Assembly (NCBI RefSeq): GCF_004297105.1
Contig: NZ_SCVE01000006.1
Location: 1 to 64,000 of the forward strand
Direction of reading: 5' to 3'
DNA: 64,000 nucleotides
Source: Herbiconiux sp.
GTDB lineage: Bacteria > Actinomycetota > Actinomycetes > Actinomycetales > Microbacteriaceae
This document shows, one piece after another, positions 24,921 through 33,607 of the stretch (within the stretch, counting starts at the first letter, position 1; every line of letters starts with the position of its first letter). A model generated the notes under the pieces. The model saw nothing but the letters and a program-made list of their open reading frames with translations, was not told the DNA's origin and searched no databases. A program made the position numbers and the translations under genes.

Positions 24921-25813
24921 TGGCCGATCCCCGCACCATCCTCATCGCCGGCGGCTCGGGCTTCATCGGTACCGAGCTGGCCGCCCAGCTTCGCGCCGAC
25001 GGACACACCGTTCTGATCCTGGTGCGACGGCCCGCACGCACGCCCACCGAGCGCAGCTGGGACCCGGAGGCGCGATGGATCAAGACCTCGATCATCGACG
25101 GCGCCGATGCTGTGATCAACCTCTCGGGCGCATCCATCTCCCGACTGCCGTGGACGCTCCCCTACAAGCGCGAGATCCTGCAGTCGCGGGTGCAGGCCAC
25201 CTCCACGATCGCCGAGGCGATCCTGCGGGCCGATTCGCCGCCGTCGGTGTTCCTCAGCGGATCCGCCGTCGGCTACTACGGCGACAGGCCCGGTGAGCTG
25301 CTCACCGAGGAGTCGCCGCAGGGTGAGGGTTTTCTGGCCAAGGTCGTCGAGGCCTGGGAACGCGCTGCGGCGCCCGCGGCGGAGAGCACCCGCCTGGTGA
25401 CGCTGCGAACGGGTCTCGTGGTGGGCGCGGGCGGCGGCGCCCTGAAGCCGCTGACGCTGCTGACGAAGGCCGGGGTCTCCGGCCCTCTCGGCTCGGGCGA
25501 CCAGCTCTGGCCGTGGATCAGCCTGCACGACGAGGCCGCCGCCATCCGGCACCTGCTCGATTCGGCACTGAGCGGCCCCGTGAACCTCGCGGGCCCTGAG
25601 CCGGTCGCAGCGTCGATCATCGGCAAGGAGCTCGCGGAGCAGCTGCACCGGCCGTTCTGGCTTCCGGTGCCCGGCTGGGCGCTGAAGGCCGCCTTGGCCG
25701 ACGCCGGGCGCGACCTGCTGCTCGCCGACCAGGATGTGTCGAGCCAGAAGCTCGTAGCCGACGGATTCGTCTTCCGCGACGACACCGTCGAGAAGGCGCT
25801 CGCGCAGATCTGA
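24920..25813 (+). CDS. TIGR01777-family SDR epimerase
   Basis: The 297-residue protein belongs to the extended SDR branch SDR39U1 (YfcH-like). It has the nucleotide-binding GGSGFIGTELAAQL near 11-24, INLSGASI, the SGSAVGYYGD site with the catalytic Tyr, and the C-terminal DUF1731-like end with LPVPGWALKAALADAGRDLLL. The substrate is unknown. It is coupled to osmC by TGATG. Confidence 0.87.
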   Translation: MADPRTILIAGGSGFIGTELAAQLRADGHTVLILVRRPARTPTERSWDPEARWIKTSIIDGADAVINLSGASISRLPWTLPYKREILQSRVQATSTIAEAILRADSPPSVFLSGSAVGYYGDRPGELLTEESPQGEGFLAKVVEAWERAAAPAAESTRLVTLRTGLVVGAGGGALKPLTLLTKAGVSGPLGSGDQLWPWISLHDEAAAIRHLLDSALSGPVNLAGPEPVAASIIGKELAEQLHRPFWLPVPGWALKAALADAGRDLLLADQDVSSQKLVADGFVFRDDTVEKALAQI

Positions 25814-25820
25814 CCGGTGG

Positions 25821-26282
25821 TCAGGCGCTCGGTTGCGCCCGGGCGGTCTCGTGCTCGAGCCTGATCGCCGTGCGCAGCGCCTGACGCGCCCGTCGGCGGT
25901 CACCGGAGGCATCGTAGGCGAGACCCAGGCGGAACCAGTCACGCCAGTTCGTCTCGTCGTTCTCGACCGCGTCTTTGTAGATCTCGAACTCCGCGTCGGC
26001 CGCCTCGCGGATCGGGCGGCCGCTCGTCCGCTTCGGCAGGTCGTCGACCGGCAGCTCGCCCTCGCGATCGAGCTGCTCGACGAGCCGTTGCGTGCGGAAG
26101 CCGAACATCAGCTCGCGCACCAGCGCCCAGGCGCCCACGATGGGCAGCGCGATCAGCGCGATGCCCATCACGATGGCGATGGGCTCGCCCGTGAGCACGA
26201 ACATCACGGCACGCTGGCCCACCAGCACGAGGTAGAGGGCGAGCAGTGCCGCCATGATCAGGGCGGCGACGCGGCCTTTCAC
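25821..26282 (-). CDS. Membrane-anchored TPR-like protein
   Basis: The 153-residue protein has two N-terminal membrane helices (about 4-24 and 36-60), then a charged linker and one TPR-like helical pair (NWRDWFRLGLAYDASGDRRRARQALRTAIRL). Short proteins of this form occur next to dapB in related bacteria; the function is unknown. The GTG start overlaps the dapB stop by GTGA. Confidence 0.75.
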   Translation of the reverse strand: MKGRVAALIMAALLALYLVLVGQRAVMFVLTGEPIAIVMGIALIALPIVGAWALVRELMFGFRTQRLVEQLDREGELPVDDLPKRTSGRPIREAADAEFEIYKDAVENDETNWRDWFRLGLAYDASGDRRRARQALRTAIRLEHETARAQPSA

Positions 26283-27112
26283 GGTGTCACACTCGTGGCT
26301 GCCGCGGCCTGGCCCGACACGTTCTCCGGCGCGGCGGCATCCGTCGCGGATGCGTCGACCGTGTTCGCCGTGGTGCTCTCACCCGCGAGATCGAGCAGCT
26401 GGTCGAGCCCCACCGTCACGCCGCGCAGGTCGACGGCTGCCCGGAGGGCGACGAGGATGCCCGCCGCGTAAGCGGTGGGAGAGATCGTCTCGTGCGTGAT
26501 GGTGAGCACCTCACCGGTGCCGCCGAAGATCACATCCTGCTTCGCCACGATGCCGGCGAGTCGCAGGCTGTGCACGGGGATGCTCGCCACCTGCTGACCG
26601 CGCGCCCGCTGGTCGGAGTGCGGTGCGGCCACCGGCCCGCGCTCGGAGCGGGCGGCCTGCATCAACTCGGCCGTGCGCACGGCGGTACCCGATGGGGAGT
26701 CGACCTTGGAGGCGGCGTGCGCCTCGATGATCTCGATCGAATCGTAGAAGCGCGCGGCCAGGGCGGAGAAGCGGGTGGCCAGAACCGAGCCGAGCGAGAA
26801 GTTCGGGATGATCAGCACACCGCTGCGGGGCTTGTCGCCGAGCGTGCGACGCAGGGTCGTGATGCGCTCGGCCGACCAGCCGGACGTACCCACGAGCACC
26901 TGCTTGCCGTTCGCCACGGCGAAGTCGACCACGCCCTGGCTGACTCCGGGAACGGTCACGTCGACCACCAGGTCGGCGGCCAGCATCTCGTCGAGGGCGG
27001 ACTGCGACGACAGTTCGGCCACCAGATCGAGATCGTCGGCCTCCTCGACGAGACCGGCGAACAACCGGCCCATCTTCCCTGTCGCACCGACGATGGCAAC
27101 CTTCGTAGTCAT
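26279..27112 (-). CDS. dapB: 4-hydroxy-tetrahydrodipicolinate reductase
   Basis: DapB reduces hydroxy-tetrahydrodipicolinate in the lysine and diaminopimelate pathway, which also feeds peptidoglycan. The 277-residue protein has the NAD(P) loop VGATGKMGRLFAGL near 7-20. The catalytic segment IEAHAASKVDSPSGTA carries the key His and Lys near 136-151, with YAAGILVALRA near the end. The last 30 residues form an Ala/Thr-rich tail outside the fold. I chose the ATG at 27112: GGAGGGC touches it too closely to act as a ribosome site, but TAGATT ends seven bases before it, fitting a leaderless mRNA. Confidence 0.94.
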   Translation of the reverse strand: MTTKVAIVGATGKMGRLFAGLVEEADDLDLVAELSSQSALDEMLAADLVVDVTVPGVSQGVVDFAVANGKQVLVGTSGWSAERITTLRRTLGDKPRSGVLIIPNFSLGSVLATRFSALAARFYDSIEIIEAHAASKVDSPSGTAVRTAELMQAARSERGPVAAPHSDQRARGQQVASIPVHSLRLAGIVAKQDVIFGGTGEVLTITHETISPTAYAAGILVALRAAVDLRGVTVGLDQLLDLAGESTTANTVDASATDAAAPENVSGQAAAATSVTP

Positions 27113-27119
27113 GCCCTCC

Positions 27120-27125
27120 AATCTA
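27120..27125 (-). promoter_or_regulatory. -10 hexamer, leaderless dapB
   Basis: The minus strand reads TAGATT, seven bases before the dapB ATG. Confidence 0.4.
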
Positions 27126-27149
27126 CCGGGCCGCAGCAGGGCACCGGCC

Positions 27150-27155
27150 TAGGCT
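27150..27155 (+). promoter_or_regulatory. -10 hexamer of GNAT gene
   Basis: TAGGCT ends seven bases before the ATG at 27163. GGAGG lies between but too close to the start to be an efficient ribosome site. Confidence 0.45.
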
Positions 27156-27162
27156 GGAGGTC

Positions 27163-27636
27163 ATGCGCATCCGTACCGGCGACGTCGACGCTCCCGCCGA
27201 GCACGCACTCCTGGAGGCCTACTTCGCCTATCGGGCCGCGTCGTTCCCATCGATCGACCGCGCGTACAGCGTGGTCTTCCCCTCGCGCGCCGTGTTCACG
27301 CACCCGGCAGGCGTCTTCCTGGTCGTCGAAGACGATTCGGGGTCGGCAGTCGGCTGCGGCGGCATCCGGATGCTGCCCTCCCTCGCCGAGGGTGTGGTGC
27401 GCGTCGAGGTGAAGCATGTGTGGCTCTCGCCCGAGGCTCGCGGGCGCGGCTGGGCCGGCACCCTGATGGAGGCGCTGGAGGCGGAGGCCCGTGCCCTCGG
27501 CGCCACCGAACTCGTGCTCGACACCCACCACACGCTCGAGGGCGCGGCGCGGCTGTACGCGCGGCTCGGGTACGAGGGTATCGAGGCGTACAACGAGAAT
27601 GTGAATGCGACGCGGTGGTATCGGAAGGCGTTGTAG
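27163..27636 (+). CDS. GNAT-family N-acetyltransferase
   Basis: The 157-residue protein transfers an acetyl group from acetyl-CoA. Motif A is clear in VKHVWLSPEARGRGWAGTLMEALE (about 83-106), with the RGRGWAG pyrophosphate-binding turn, and motif B in AARLYARLGYEGI near 125-137. The substrate, small molecule or protein, cannot be told. It is divergent from dapB. Confidence 0.85.
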   Translation: MRIRTGDVDAPAEHALLEAYFAYRAASFPSIDRAYSVVFPSRAVFTHPAGVFLVVEDDSGSAVGCGGIRMLPSLAEGVVRVEVKHVWLSPEARGRGWAGTLMEALEAEARALGATELVLDTHHTLEGAARLYARLGYEGIEAYNENVNATRWYRKAL

Positions 27637-27639
27637 CGG

Positions 27640-27995
27640 GGTGGTTGTGCTGGTTGCCGGTGGTTCGACGCCGCCGGTCTCGGCCGGCGTCGCGGAGCCG
27701 CGCAACTACGCGAATACGCAAGACCGGAGCCCTATAGCGGGTCGGTCTGCCCCATTCACGTAGTTACACGGCAGTCAGAACGACAATTGTTCGGCCCACC
27801 CACGGTTTCACTGCCACAACGACGCCACGCGCAGGAAAGCCGCGAGCCGTACTCGACGACACAAGGTGAGCGCGCCGCCGCGCGCTGGAGCTGGGAGCGA
27901 CGATCCGGTGGATCGTCGCCGCGACGCCAGCGCCGAGCGAGCTACGCTCGCTCGGTTCAAGAAGTGGCCCGCCTGCGGCAACAAACACAGCCACC
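27640..27995. mobile_element. MITE-like element, no transposase
   Basis: The 356 bases between the convergent GNAT and phosphatase genes are bounded by imperfect 21-bp inverted repeats, 27640-27660 and 27975-27995, with 17 of 21 matching. Inside are further perfect palindromes: CGACGCCG/CGGCGTCG starting at about 27666, a GCGACGATCC hairpin near 27896-27918, and a CCGAGCGAGC hairpin near 27933-27955. The only open frames in it are short and unlike proteins. The right repeat reaches the stop codon of the phosphatase gene. A non-autonomous element or a decayed insertion sequence fits best. Confidence 0.45.
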
Positions 27996-28597
27996 TAGTA
28001 CGGCTGCGGGTCGTTCACCCCTGTGCGGAGTTCCACCGGGAGGTGGCCCAGGTCGTTGTGGGAGACGAGCTCGGGGATGCGGCCTGCCTTGAAGCGGATG
28101 ATCGTGAGGCCGCAGTGCGCCTGGTTGATGCCCGCCCAACGCCAGTCTGGAGCGCTGACGGCCTCGCGCACGAACCACCCGATCACGAAGTTGTGCGTGA
28201 TGAGGAGGTCGTGGGTGGTCTCGCGGGCCGGGGTGAGGAACTCCGACACGGCATCGGCCATCTGCGCCTTGCCCGCTTCGAGCTCGTCTTCGCTCACCGA
28301 GTTGAAGAAGGCCTCGAACGTGTGCGGCATCTGGGGCGAATAGCCGGTGGGCACGCAGTCGAACAGCAGCGCGCTCGGCTTGGGGTCGAGCGCGGGGAGG
28401 TGCTCCGACATGATGGCGGCGGTCTGCTCGGCGCGCTGCAGCGGGGAATGCCAGACGTTGTCGAACGGCACTCCGCCGAGCCGGTCGGCGATCAGCCGGG
28501 CCTGACGCACGCCGCGCGGCGACAGCGGCCCGTCGACCACGCCGTGCTCGGCATCGAGCTGCTCGCCGTGCCGCACGAGATAGAGGTTGTGGGCCAT
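27995..28597 (-). CDS. Histidine phosphatase family protein
   Basis: The 200-residue protein has the phosphoglycerate-mutase-like signature LVRHGEQ (7-13) with the phosphohistidine at 10, and the second catalytic His in LLITHNFVIGWFV near 135. The family includes mutases and phosphatases; the size and motifs fit a phosphatase with unknown substrate. Its ATG overlaps the M16 protease stop by one base, so they are coupled. Confidence 0.88.
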   Translation of the reverse strand: MAHNLYLVRHGEQLDAEHGVVDGPLSPRGVRQARLIADRLGGVPFDNVWHSPLQRAEQTAAIMSEHLPALDPKPSALLFDCVPTGYSPQMPHTFEAFFNSVSEDELEAGKAQMADAVSEFLTPARETTHDLLITHNFVIGWFVREAVSAPDWRWAGINQAHCGLTIIRFKAGRIPELVSHNDLGHLPVELRTGVNDPQPY

Positions 28598-30036
28598 CAG
28601 CTCGCCACCGTCACGACGGATGCGCCGGTCGCCGGGGCTGAAGCCGCCCGTCGAGATCCGCTTGTGAGAGGCGACGCGGACATCACCTGTGTGAAGGCGT
28701 CGTCGGCAAGCGGCCCCACCGCCGCGATGCTCAACGGCCCCTCGACGAGTTCCGCTGCGAGCGACTGAACGTCGTCGATGCCGACCTCCCGAAGACGGCG
28801 CACGCTCTCGTCGAGGTCGACGAACTCCCCCAGGGTGATTTCGGCTCGGCCGAGGCGCGACATCCGGGTGTCGCTGTCTTCGAGGGCGAGAGCAGCCGAG
28901 CCCGAGAGCTGGCCGTAGGCGCGGGTCAGCTCCTCGGGCGTGATGCCGTGCTCGGCGAGCCGCCGCAGCTCGTCGAGCATGAGCTCGGCCACGGTGCCCT
29001 CACGGCCCGGCGTGCAGCCGGCGTACATCGTGAAGACGCCGGCATCCGAATAGCTCGGGGCGTACGAGTACACCGAGTACGCCAATCCGCGCTTCTCGCG
29101 CACCTCCTGGAAGAGACGCGACGACATGCCGCCACCGAACACCGAGTTCAGCACCGCCATGGCGCTCCGGCGCTCATCGGTGGCCACGATGCCCGGGAGG
29201 CCCAGCATCACACTGGCCTGCTCGGTGGGCTTCGCGATGATGGTGAGCGGGCGACCCGCAGACGGGACGACGGCGGTCGTGCTGCGGCGGGCACGCGGCG
29301 CGGCCTCGGAGACCAGGTTCCAGCCGGAGGCGCTGAGGGATGCGGTGACCGCGGCCACGATCGTGTCGTGGTCGACGGCACCGGCGGCCGACACCACGAG
29401 GTCATTGGGCCGGTAGGCGCCCCGGTAGTGGTCCCACACCGCGTCACGTGTGACGGCGCGAATCGTCTCCGGTGTGCCCCCGACGGGCCGTCCGAGCGGA
29501 TGATCGCCCAGCACCGCTTCGAAGAGCCGCTCCCCCACCACGTCGCCCGGGTCGTCTTCGGCCATTGCGAGTTCTTCGAGGATGACACCGCGTTCGGTCT
29601 CGAACTCGCCACGGTCGAGGACCGATGAGGCGAGCATGTCGGAGAGCACCTCGATCGCCATCGGCAGGTCGGCGTCGCGCACCTTCGCGTAGTAGCAGGT
29701 GTACTCCTTGCTCGTCACCGCGTTGTGCTCTCCGCCGACCGAGTCGAACGAGATCGCGATGTCGAGCGCGGTGCGGCTCGGGGTGCCCTTGAACAGGAGG
29801 TGCTCGAGGAAGTGCGTCGATCCGAAACGAGACGGATGGCGGTCATCGGCCCCGAGCTCGTCTCGTGAGCCGGCGGCCACCCAGTAGCCGATCGTGGCGC
29901 TGCGACTGCCCGGGATGTGCTCGGTGAGGATGCGCACCCCGCTCGGCAGGATGGTTCGCCGCACCAGCCCTTCGGCGACAGTGCCGATCGAGAGTTCCGG
30001 AAGGTCAAGTGGAAGAGGTACAGCGCCGTTCATCAT
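28597..30036 (-). CDS. M16-family zinc protease
   Basis: The 479-residue protein belongs to the processing-protease group. The inverted zinc motif HFLEH (75-79) has His75, Glu78 and His79, and the third ligand is a Glu downstream in the ETERGVILEE region. VGGEHNAVTSKEYTCYYA and GGGMSSRLFQEVREKRGLAYSVYS are also typical. In Actinobacteria it commonly follows pnp, as here. TAGGCT ends eight bases before the ATG, so it may have its own promoter. Confidence 0.93.
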   Translation of the reverse strand: MMNGAVPLPLDLPELSIGTVAEGLVRRTILPSGVRILTEHIPGSRSATIGYWVAAGSRDELGADDRHPSRFGSTHFLEHLLFKGTPSRTALDIAISFDSVGGEHNAVTSKEYTCYYAKVRDADLPMAIEVLSDMLASSVLDRGEFETERGVILEELAMAEDDPGDVVGERLFEAVLGDHPLGRPVGGTPETIRAVTRDAVWDHYRGAYRPNDLVVSAAGAVDHDTIVAAVTASLSASGWNLVSEAAPRARRSTTAVVPSAGRPLTIIAKPTEQASVMLGLPGIVATDERRSAMAVLNSVFGGGMSSRLFQEVREKRGLAYSVYSYAPSYSDAGVFTMYAGCTPGREGTVAELMLDELRRLAEHGITPEELTRAYGQLSGSAALALEDSDTRMSRLGRAEITLGEFVDLDESVRRLREVGIDDVQSLAAELVEGPLSIAAVGPLADDAFTQVMSASPLTSGSRRAASAPATGASVVTVAS

Positions 30037-30328
30037 CAGGAGCCAGCCTATCGGCCGACGCCGGAATCGCAGCGGGCTGTCACTCGCTCACGGTGACTGT
30101 CCAGCCATCCGGCCAGCGAACCGTCACGGCAGAACTGCCGCGCATCCCCGGCGAGAGCTCCGATTGCACGACCACCGGCGGATCGCTGACAACGACATAA
30201 CCCGACTACGGCGTAGGCTCCCGCCAGCGGCGAGCCGGCGGGCGAGCACGAAGCACGGCTCCGCTGCCCGAACGACGGATGCCCGCCCCACATGATGTGG
30301 AACGGGCATCCGGTGATCAGGGCCGGCT
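30037..30328 (-). other. Gap between pnp and the M16 gene
   Basis: The gap holds the pnp terminator and a coding-looking segment on the minus strand. The frame 30205 to 30080 reads smoothly as protein (SDPPVVVQSELSPG..., then TVRWPDGWTVTVSE) but has no good start codon and is closed upstream by TAG. It may be the 3' end of a lost gene. Confidence 0.3.
30276..30312 (-). terminator. pnp terminator hairpin
   Basis: CGGATGCCCG/CGGGCATCCG and inner CCACAT/ATGTGG form a 16-bp stem with a 2x2 internal loop, 17 bases past the pnp stop. It lacks a U tract. Confidence 0.65.
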
Positions 30329-32620
30329 TCAGCCTTCGGCGGGAGCCTCGGGGCCTTCGCTGTGCGCAGCGGAGCCCTCGGTGTCGGCCGCCTCGGCGAG
30401 AACCGGGGCGAGCGAGAGCTTTCCGCGGTCGTCGATCTTGGTGATCTCCACCAGGATCTTCTGGCCGACGCCGAGCACGTCTTCGACGTTCTCGACACGC
30501 TTGCCACCGGCGAGCTTGCGCACCTCGGAGATGTGCAGCAGGCCGTCCTTGCCCGGGAGCAGGGAGATGAACGCGCCGAACGTGGCGAGCTTGACGACGG
30601 TTCCGAGGAACTGCTCGCCGATCTCGGGGTTCTGCGGGTTCGCGATGGCGTTGACCTGGGCGCGAGCCGCCTCGGCCGACGGACCGTCGACGGCGCCGAT
30701 GTACACGGTGCCGTCTTCCTCGATCGAGATGTCGGCGCCGGTCTCGTCCTGGATCGCGTTGATCGTCTTGCCCTTCGGGCCGATCAGCTCGCCGATCTTG
30801 TCGACGGGGATCTGCACCGAGATCACGCGGGGCGCGGTGGGAGCCATCTCGTCGGGGGCGTCGATAGCCGCGTTCAGCACGTTCAGGATGGCCTCACGGG
30901 CCGCCTTCGCCTGCTTGAGCGCACCATCGAGCACCGAGGTGGGGATGCCGTCGAGCTTGGTGTCGAGCTGGATCGCGGTGATGAACTCGCTGGTTCCGGC
31001 CACCTTGAAGTCCATGTCGCCGAGCGCGTCTTCCGCACCGAGGATGTCGGTGAGGGCCGCGTAGCGGGTCTCGCCGTCGACCTCGTCGGAGACGAGACCC
31101 ATCGCGATGCCGGCGACCGGGGCGCGCAGCGGCACACCGGCGTTGAGCAGCGACAGGGTCGAGGCGCAGACGGAACCCATCGACGTCGAACCGTTGGAGC
31201 CGAGAGCCTCGGACACCTGACGGATGGCGTAGGGGAACTCCTCGCGCGAAGGCAGCACCGGCACGAGGGCGCGCTCGGCCAGGAAGCCGTGCCCGATCTC
31301 GCGACGCTTCGGCGAACCCACACGACCGGTCTCACCGGTGGAGTAGGGCGGGAAGTTGTAGTGGTGCAGGTAGCGCTTCTTCGTGATCGGGCTCAGCGAG
31401 TCGATCTGCTGCTCCATCTTGAGCATGTTCAGCGTGGTGACGCCCAGGATCTGGGTCTCACCGCGCTGGAAGATGGCGGAACCGTGAACGCGGGGAATGA
31501 CCGCGACCTCGGCGTCGAGCGGGCGGATGTCCGCGAGCCCACGACCGTCGATGCGCACGCCGTCTTTCAGGATGCGGCCGCGAACGACCACCTTGGTGAC
31601 CGACTTGTACGCGGCGGAGAACTGCGCGAGCGCCTCGGCGTCGAGCGAACCGGCTTCGACCTTGGCGGCGACCTCGGCCTTGACGCGGTCCTTCAGTGCG
31701 TCGTCGGCATCCTGGCGCTCGATCTTGTCGGCGATCTGGTAGATCGAGACGAGCTCGTCGTAGGCGAGCTCGGCGACGGCGTCGTAGGTGGCCTTCGAGT
31801 AGGGCAGGAACACCGGGTACTCGCGCACGGCCTTGTTGGCCTGCTGCGCCATCGACGCCTGAGCCTCGACGAGCTGCTTGATGAACGGCTTCGAGGCCTC
31901 GAGGCCCTGGGCCACGACGGCCTCGTTGGGCTTGGTGGCGCCGGCCTTGATGAGGTTCCAGGAACCTTCGGTGGCTTCCGCCTCCACCATCATGATGGCG
32001 ACGTCCTGCGAGCCGTCGGCAGCGGTCACGACGCGACCGGCGACGACGATGTCGAAGACGGCCTCCTCGAGCTGCGAGGCCTTCGGGAACGCGATCCACT
32101 GGTCGGCCTCGGTGCCGTAGCCGGGCATCAGAGCCAGACGAACAGCGCCGATGGGGCCCGAGAACGGGATGCCGGAGATCTGCGACGAGGCCGAGGCCGC
32201 GTTGATCGCGAGCGAGTCGTAGAACTCGTCGGGAGCGATCGACAGAACCGTGATGACGACCTGCACCTCGTTGCGGAGGCCGGTGACGAACGACGGACGC
32301 AGGGGGCGGTCGATCAGGCGGCAGACGAGGATCGCCTCGGTGGAGGGGCGGCCTTCGCGGCGGAAGAACGAGCCGGGGATCTTGCCGGCTGCATACGAAC
32401 GCTCTTCGACGTCGATGGTGAGCGGGAAGAAGTCGAAGTTGTCTTTCGGGTGCTTGCTCACGCTCGTGGCGGAGAGCAGCATGGTGTCTTCGTCGAGGTA
32501 CGCGGCAACGGCGCCCTGAGCCTGCTGCGCGAGGCGGCCGGTCTCGAAGCGAACGGTGCGGGTGCCGTACTTGCCGTTGTCGAGAACGGCTTCGGCGAAT
32601 TTGATTTCAGGACCTTCCAA
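30329..32620 (-). CDS. pnp: Polynucleotide phosphorylase
   Basis: This is a 763-residue 3'-5' exoribonuclease and polymerase that works with phosphate. It has two RNase PH domains (about 12-240 and 335-570), then a KH domain with [25 protein letters not shown] and an S1 domain ([29 protein letters not shown]) ending near 735, and an acidic tail. It starts at TTG, with AAAGGAGA nine to ten bases upstream. It is usually next to rpsO; here 6.3 kb separates them. Confidence 0.96.
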   Translation of the reverse strand: MEGPEIKFAEAVLDNGKYGTRTVRFETGRLAQQAQGAVAAYLDEDTMLLSATSVSKHPKDNFDFFPLTIDVEERSYAAGKIPGSFFRREGRPSTEAILVCRLIDRPLRPSFVTGLRNEVQVVITVLSIAPDEFYDSLAINAASASSQISGIPFSGPIGAVRLALMPGYGTEADQWIAFPKASQLEEAVFDIVVAGRVVTAADGSQDVAIMMVEAEATEGSWNLIKAGATKPNEAVVAQGLEASKPFIKQLVEAQASMAQQANKAVREYPVFLPYSKATYDAVAELAYDELVSIYQIADKIERQDADDALKDRVKAEVAAKVEAGSLDAEALAQFSAAYKSVTKVVVRGRILKDGVRIDGRGLADIRPLDAEVAVIPRVHGSAIFQRGETQILGVTTLNMLKMEQQIDSLSPITKKRYLHHYNFPPYSTGETGRVGSPKRREIGHGFLAERALVPVLPSREEFPYAIRQVSEALGSNGSTSMGSVCASTLSLLNAGVPLRAPVAGIAMGLVSDEVDGETRYAALTDILGAEDALGDMDFKVAGTSEFITAIQLDTKLDGIPTSVLDGALKQAKAAREAILNVLNAAIDAPDEMAPTAPRVISVQIPVDKIGELIGPKGKTINAIQDETGADISIEEDGTVYIGAVDGPSAEAARAQVNAIANPQNPEIGEQFLGTVVKLATFGAFISLLPGKDGLLHISEVRKLAGGKRVENVEDVLGVGQKILVEITKIDDRGKLSLAPVLAEAADTEGSAAHSEGPEAPAEG

Positions 32621-32907
32621 GAGGTCTATCTCCTTTGTTTAGCGTCGCGGCCCCGTGTGGGCGTGCGACTCCTCGCGTGGGAGCAGGCCTCATGACAGGG
32701 ATTTTTGACGCTCCCTGAACGTGTGTTGAAGGGTGACGCGGTGCTCTCGCACCTGCTGGCCACCAGTAGAAACTCTCCGGAATCAGATCGCGCCGGAAAA
32801 CCACCACCGAGGACCAGCTACCTGCCAGCCTGCTCTCAACTCTCCCATGCTACCAGCCGGGGCTGGGAGAACCGCGGATTCCTCGCGACTCGCCGCGCCG
32901 CGCCGGG
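32621..32907. other. pnp upstream region
   Basis: No gene is visible. It contains the pnp ribosome site and presumably its promoter, plus TCCTCGCGACTCGCC at 32880-32894, a 15-mer also found in the long inverted repeat at 61756-61825. Confidence 0.4.
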
Positions 32908-33501
32908 TCAGAGCCGGATCTCGACACGGAGCGGCTTGACGGCATCGCCCCCGAGGTCGACGATCGTGGCCGGCACCGTGGCCGCCTTGCGCTCGCGAAC
33001 GAGCGGCTGGAGGCGCGCGTCCAGATCCGCGTCGAGCTCCGGTGGCACGAAACCCGCCCGGTGGATGCTGCCGTCGCCCGCGACCAGGTCGACGGCCACG
33101 CGCAGCTGCCTGCCGAGCCAGCGGCTGGCATCCGGAGTCAGCACCGCGACCAGTTCGTCGCCCTGGCTCTTCGCCCGCGCGGCATCGATCGACATCTGGC
33201 GCCGCTCGCTCTCGAGCACCCGGATGCGGCGGGTCGGCGCCTCCTCGAATGGCACCAGTTCGATGCCCCGGAGCGTCTTGCGGGTGTTCTCACTGTCTCG
33301 CCCGGCGGTGAGCACGAGCGGCACCACAAGGGCGCCGGCAGCGGCCAGGGCGAGAACGAGCAGACCGATCGTGAGGATGGGACCGATCACCGGCCAATCC
33401 GCGCGGCTCACGAGGCTGGCCGCCATGGCCAGCACGAGCACGACCGCGAACAGGAACACCTCCCAGCGCCAGAAGGGCTTCCATCTCCGCGCGTGGTCCA
33501 T
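32908..33501 (-). CDS. Membrane-anchored protein, unknown
   Basis: The 197-residue protein has two N-terminal membrane helices (about 11-32 and 38-63). An extracytoplasmic or cytoplasmic domain follows, with RKTLRGIELVPFEEAPTRRIRVLESERRQM and then a strand-rich part ending LRVEIRL. I know no family. I chose the ATG at 33501, which begins just before the helices. It lies between the PKS operon and pnp on the same strand. Confidence 0.6.
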   Translation of the reverse strand: MDHARRWKPFWRWEVFLFAVVLVLAMAASLVSRADWPVIGPILTIGLLVLALAAAGALVVPLVLTAGRDSENTRKTLRGIELVPFEEAPTRRIRVLESERRQMSIDAARAKSQGDELVAVLTPDASRWLGRQLRVAVDLVAGDGSIHRAGFVPPELDADLDARLQPLVRERKAATVPATIVDLGGDAVKPLRVEIRL

Positions 33502-33531
33502 GCCTCCATTCTGCCGTGCCCGGCTGGGTGC

Positions 33532-33589
33532 CGGATCCGTCACCTGGCGCCCTTAGCGCACACGGGACGGGCCGCAGCTGACGGATCCG
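33532..33589. repeat. 11-bp inverted repeat after the PKS operon
   Basis: CGGATCCGTCA (33532-33542) and TGACGGATCCG (33579-33589) are perfect arms around a 36-base loop, 19 bases beyond the stop of the FAD gene. It may terminate the PKS operon. Confidence 0.5.
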
Positions 33590-33607
33590 CGAGGTCGAGG
33601 GGGCCGA

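Noticed and set aside
27764-27994. A 76-codon minus-strand frame in the MITE-like gap
   Set aside because: It runs across the palindromes, has no ribosome site and no protein-like pattern.
30362-32695. A 777-codon plus-strand frame opposite pnp
   Set aside because: Antisense shadow of a highly conserved gene, with low-complexity Arg/Asp/Val-rich translation.
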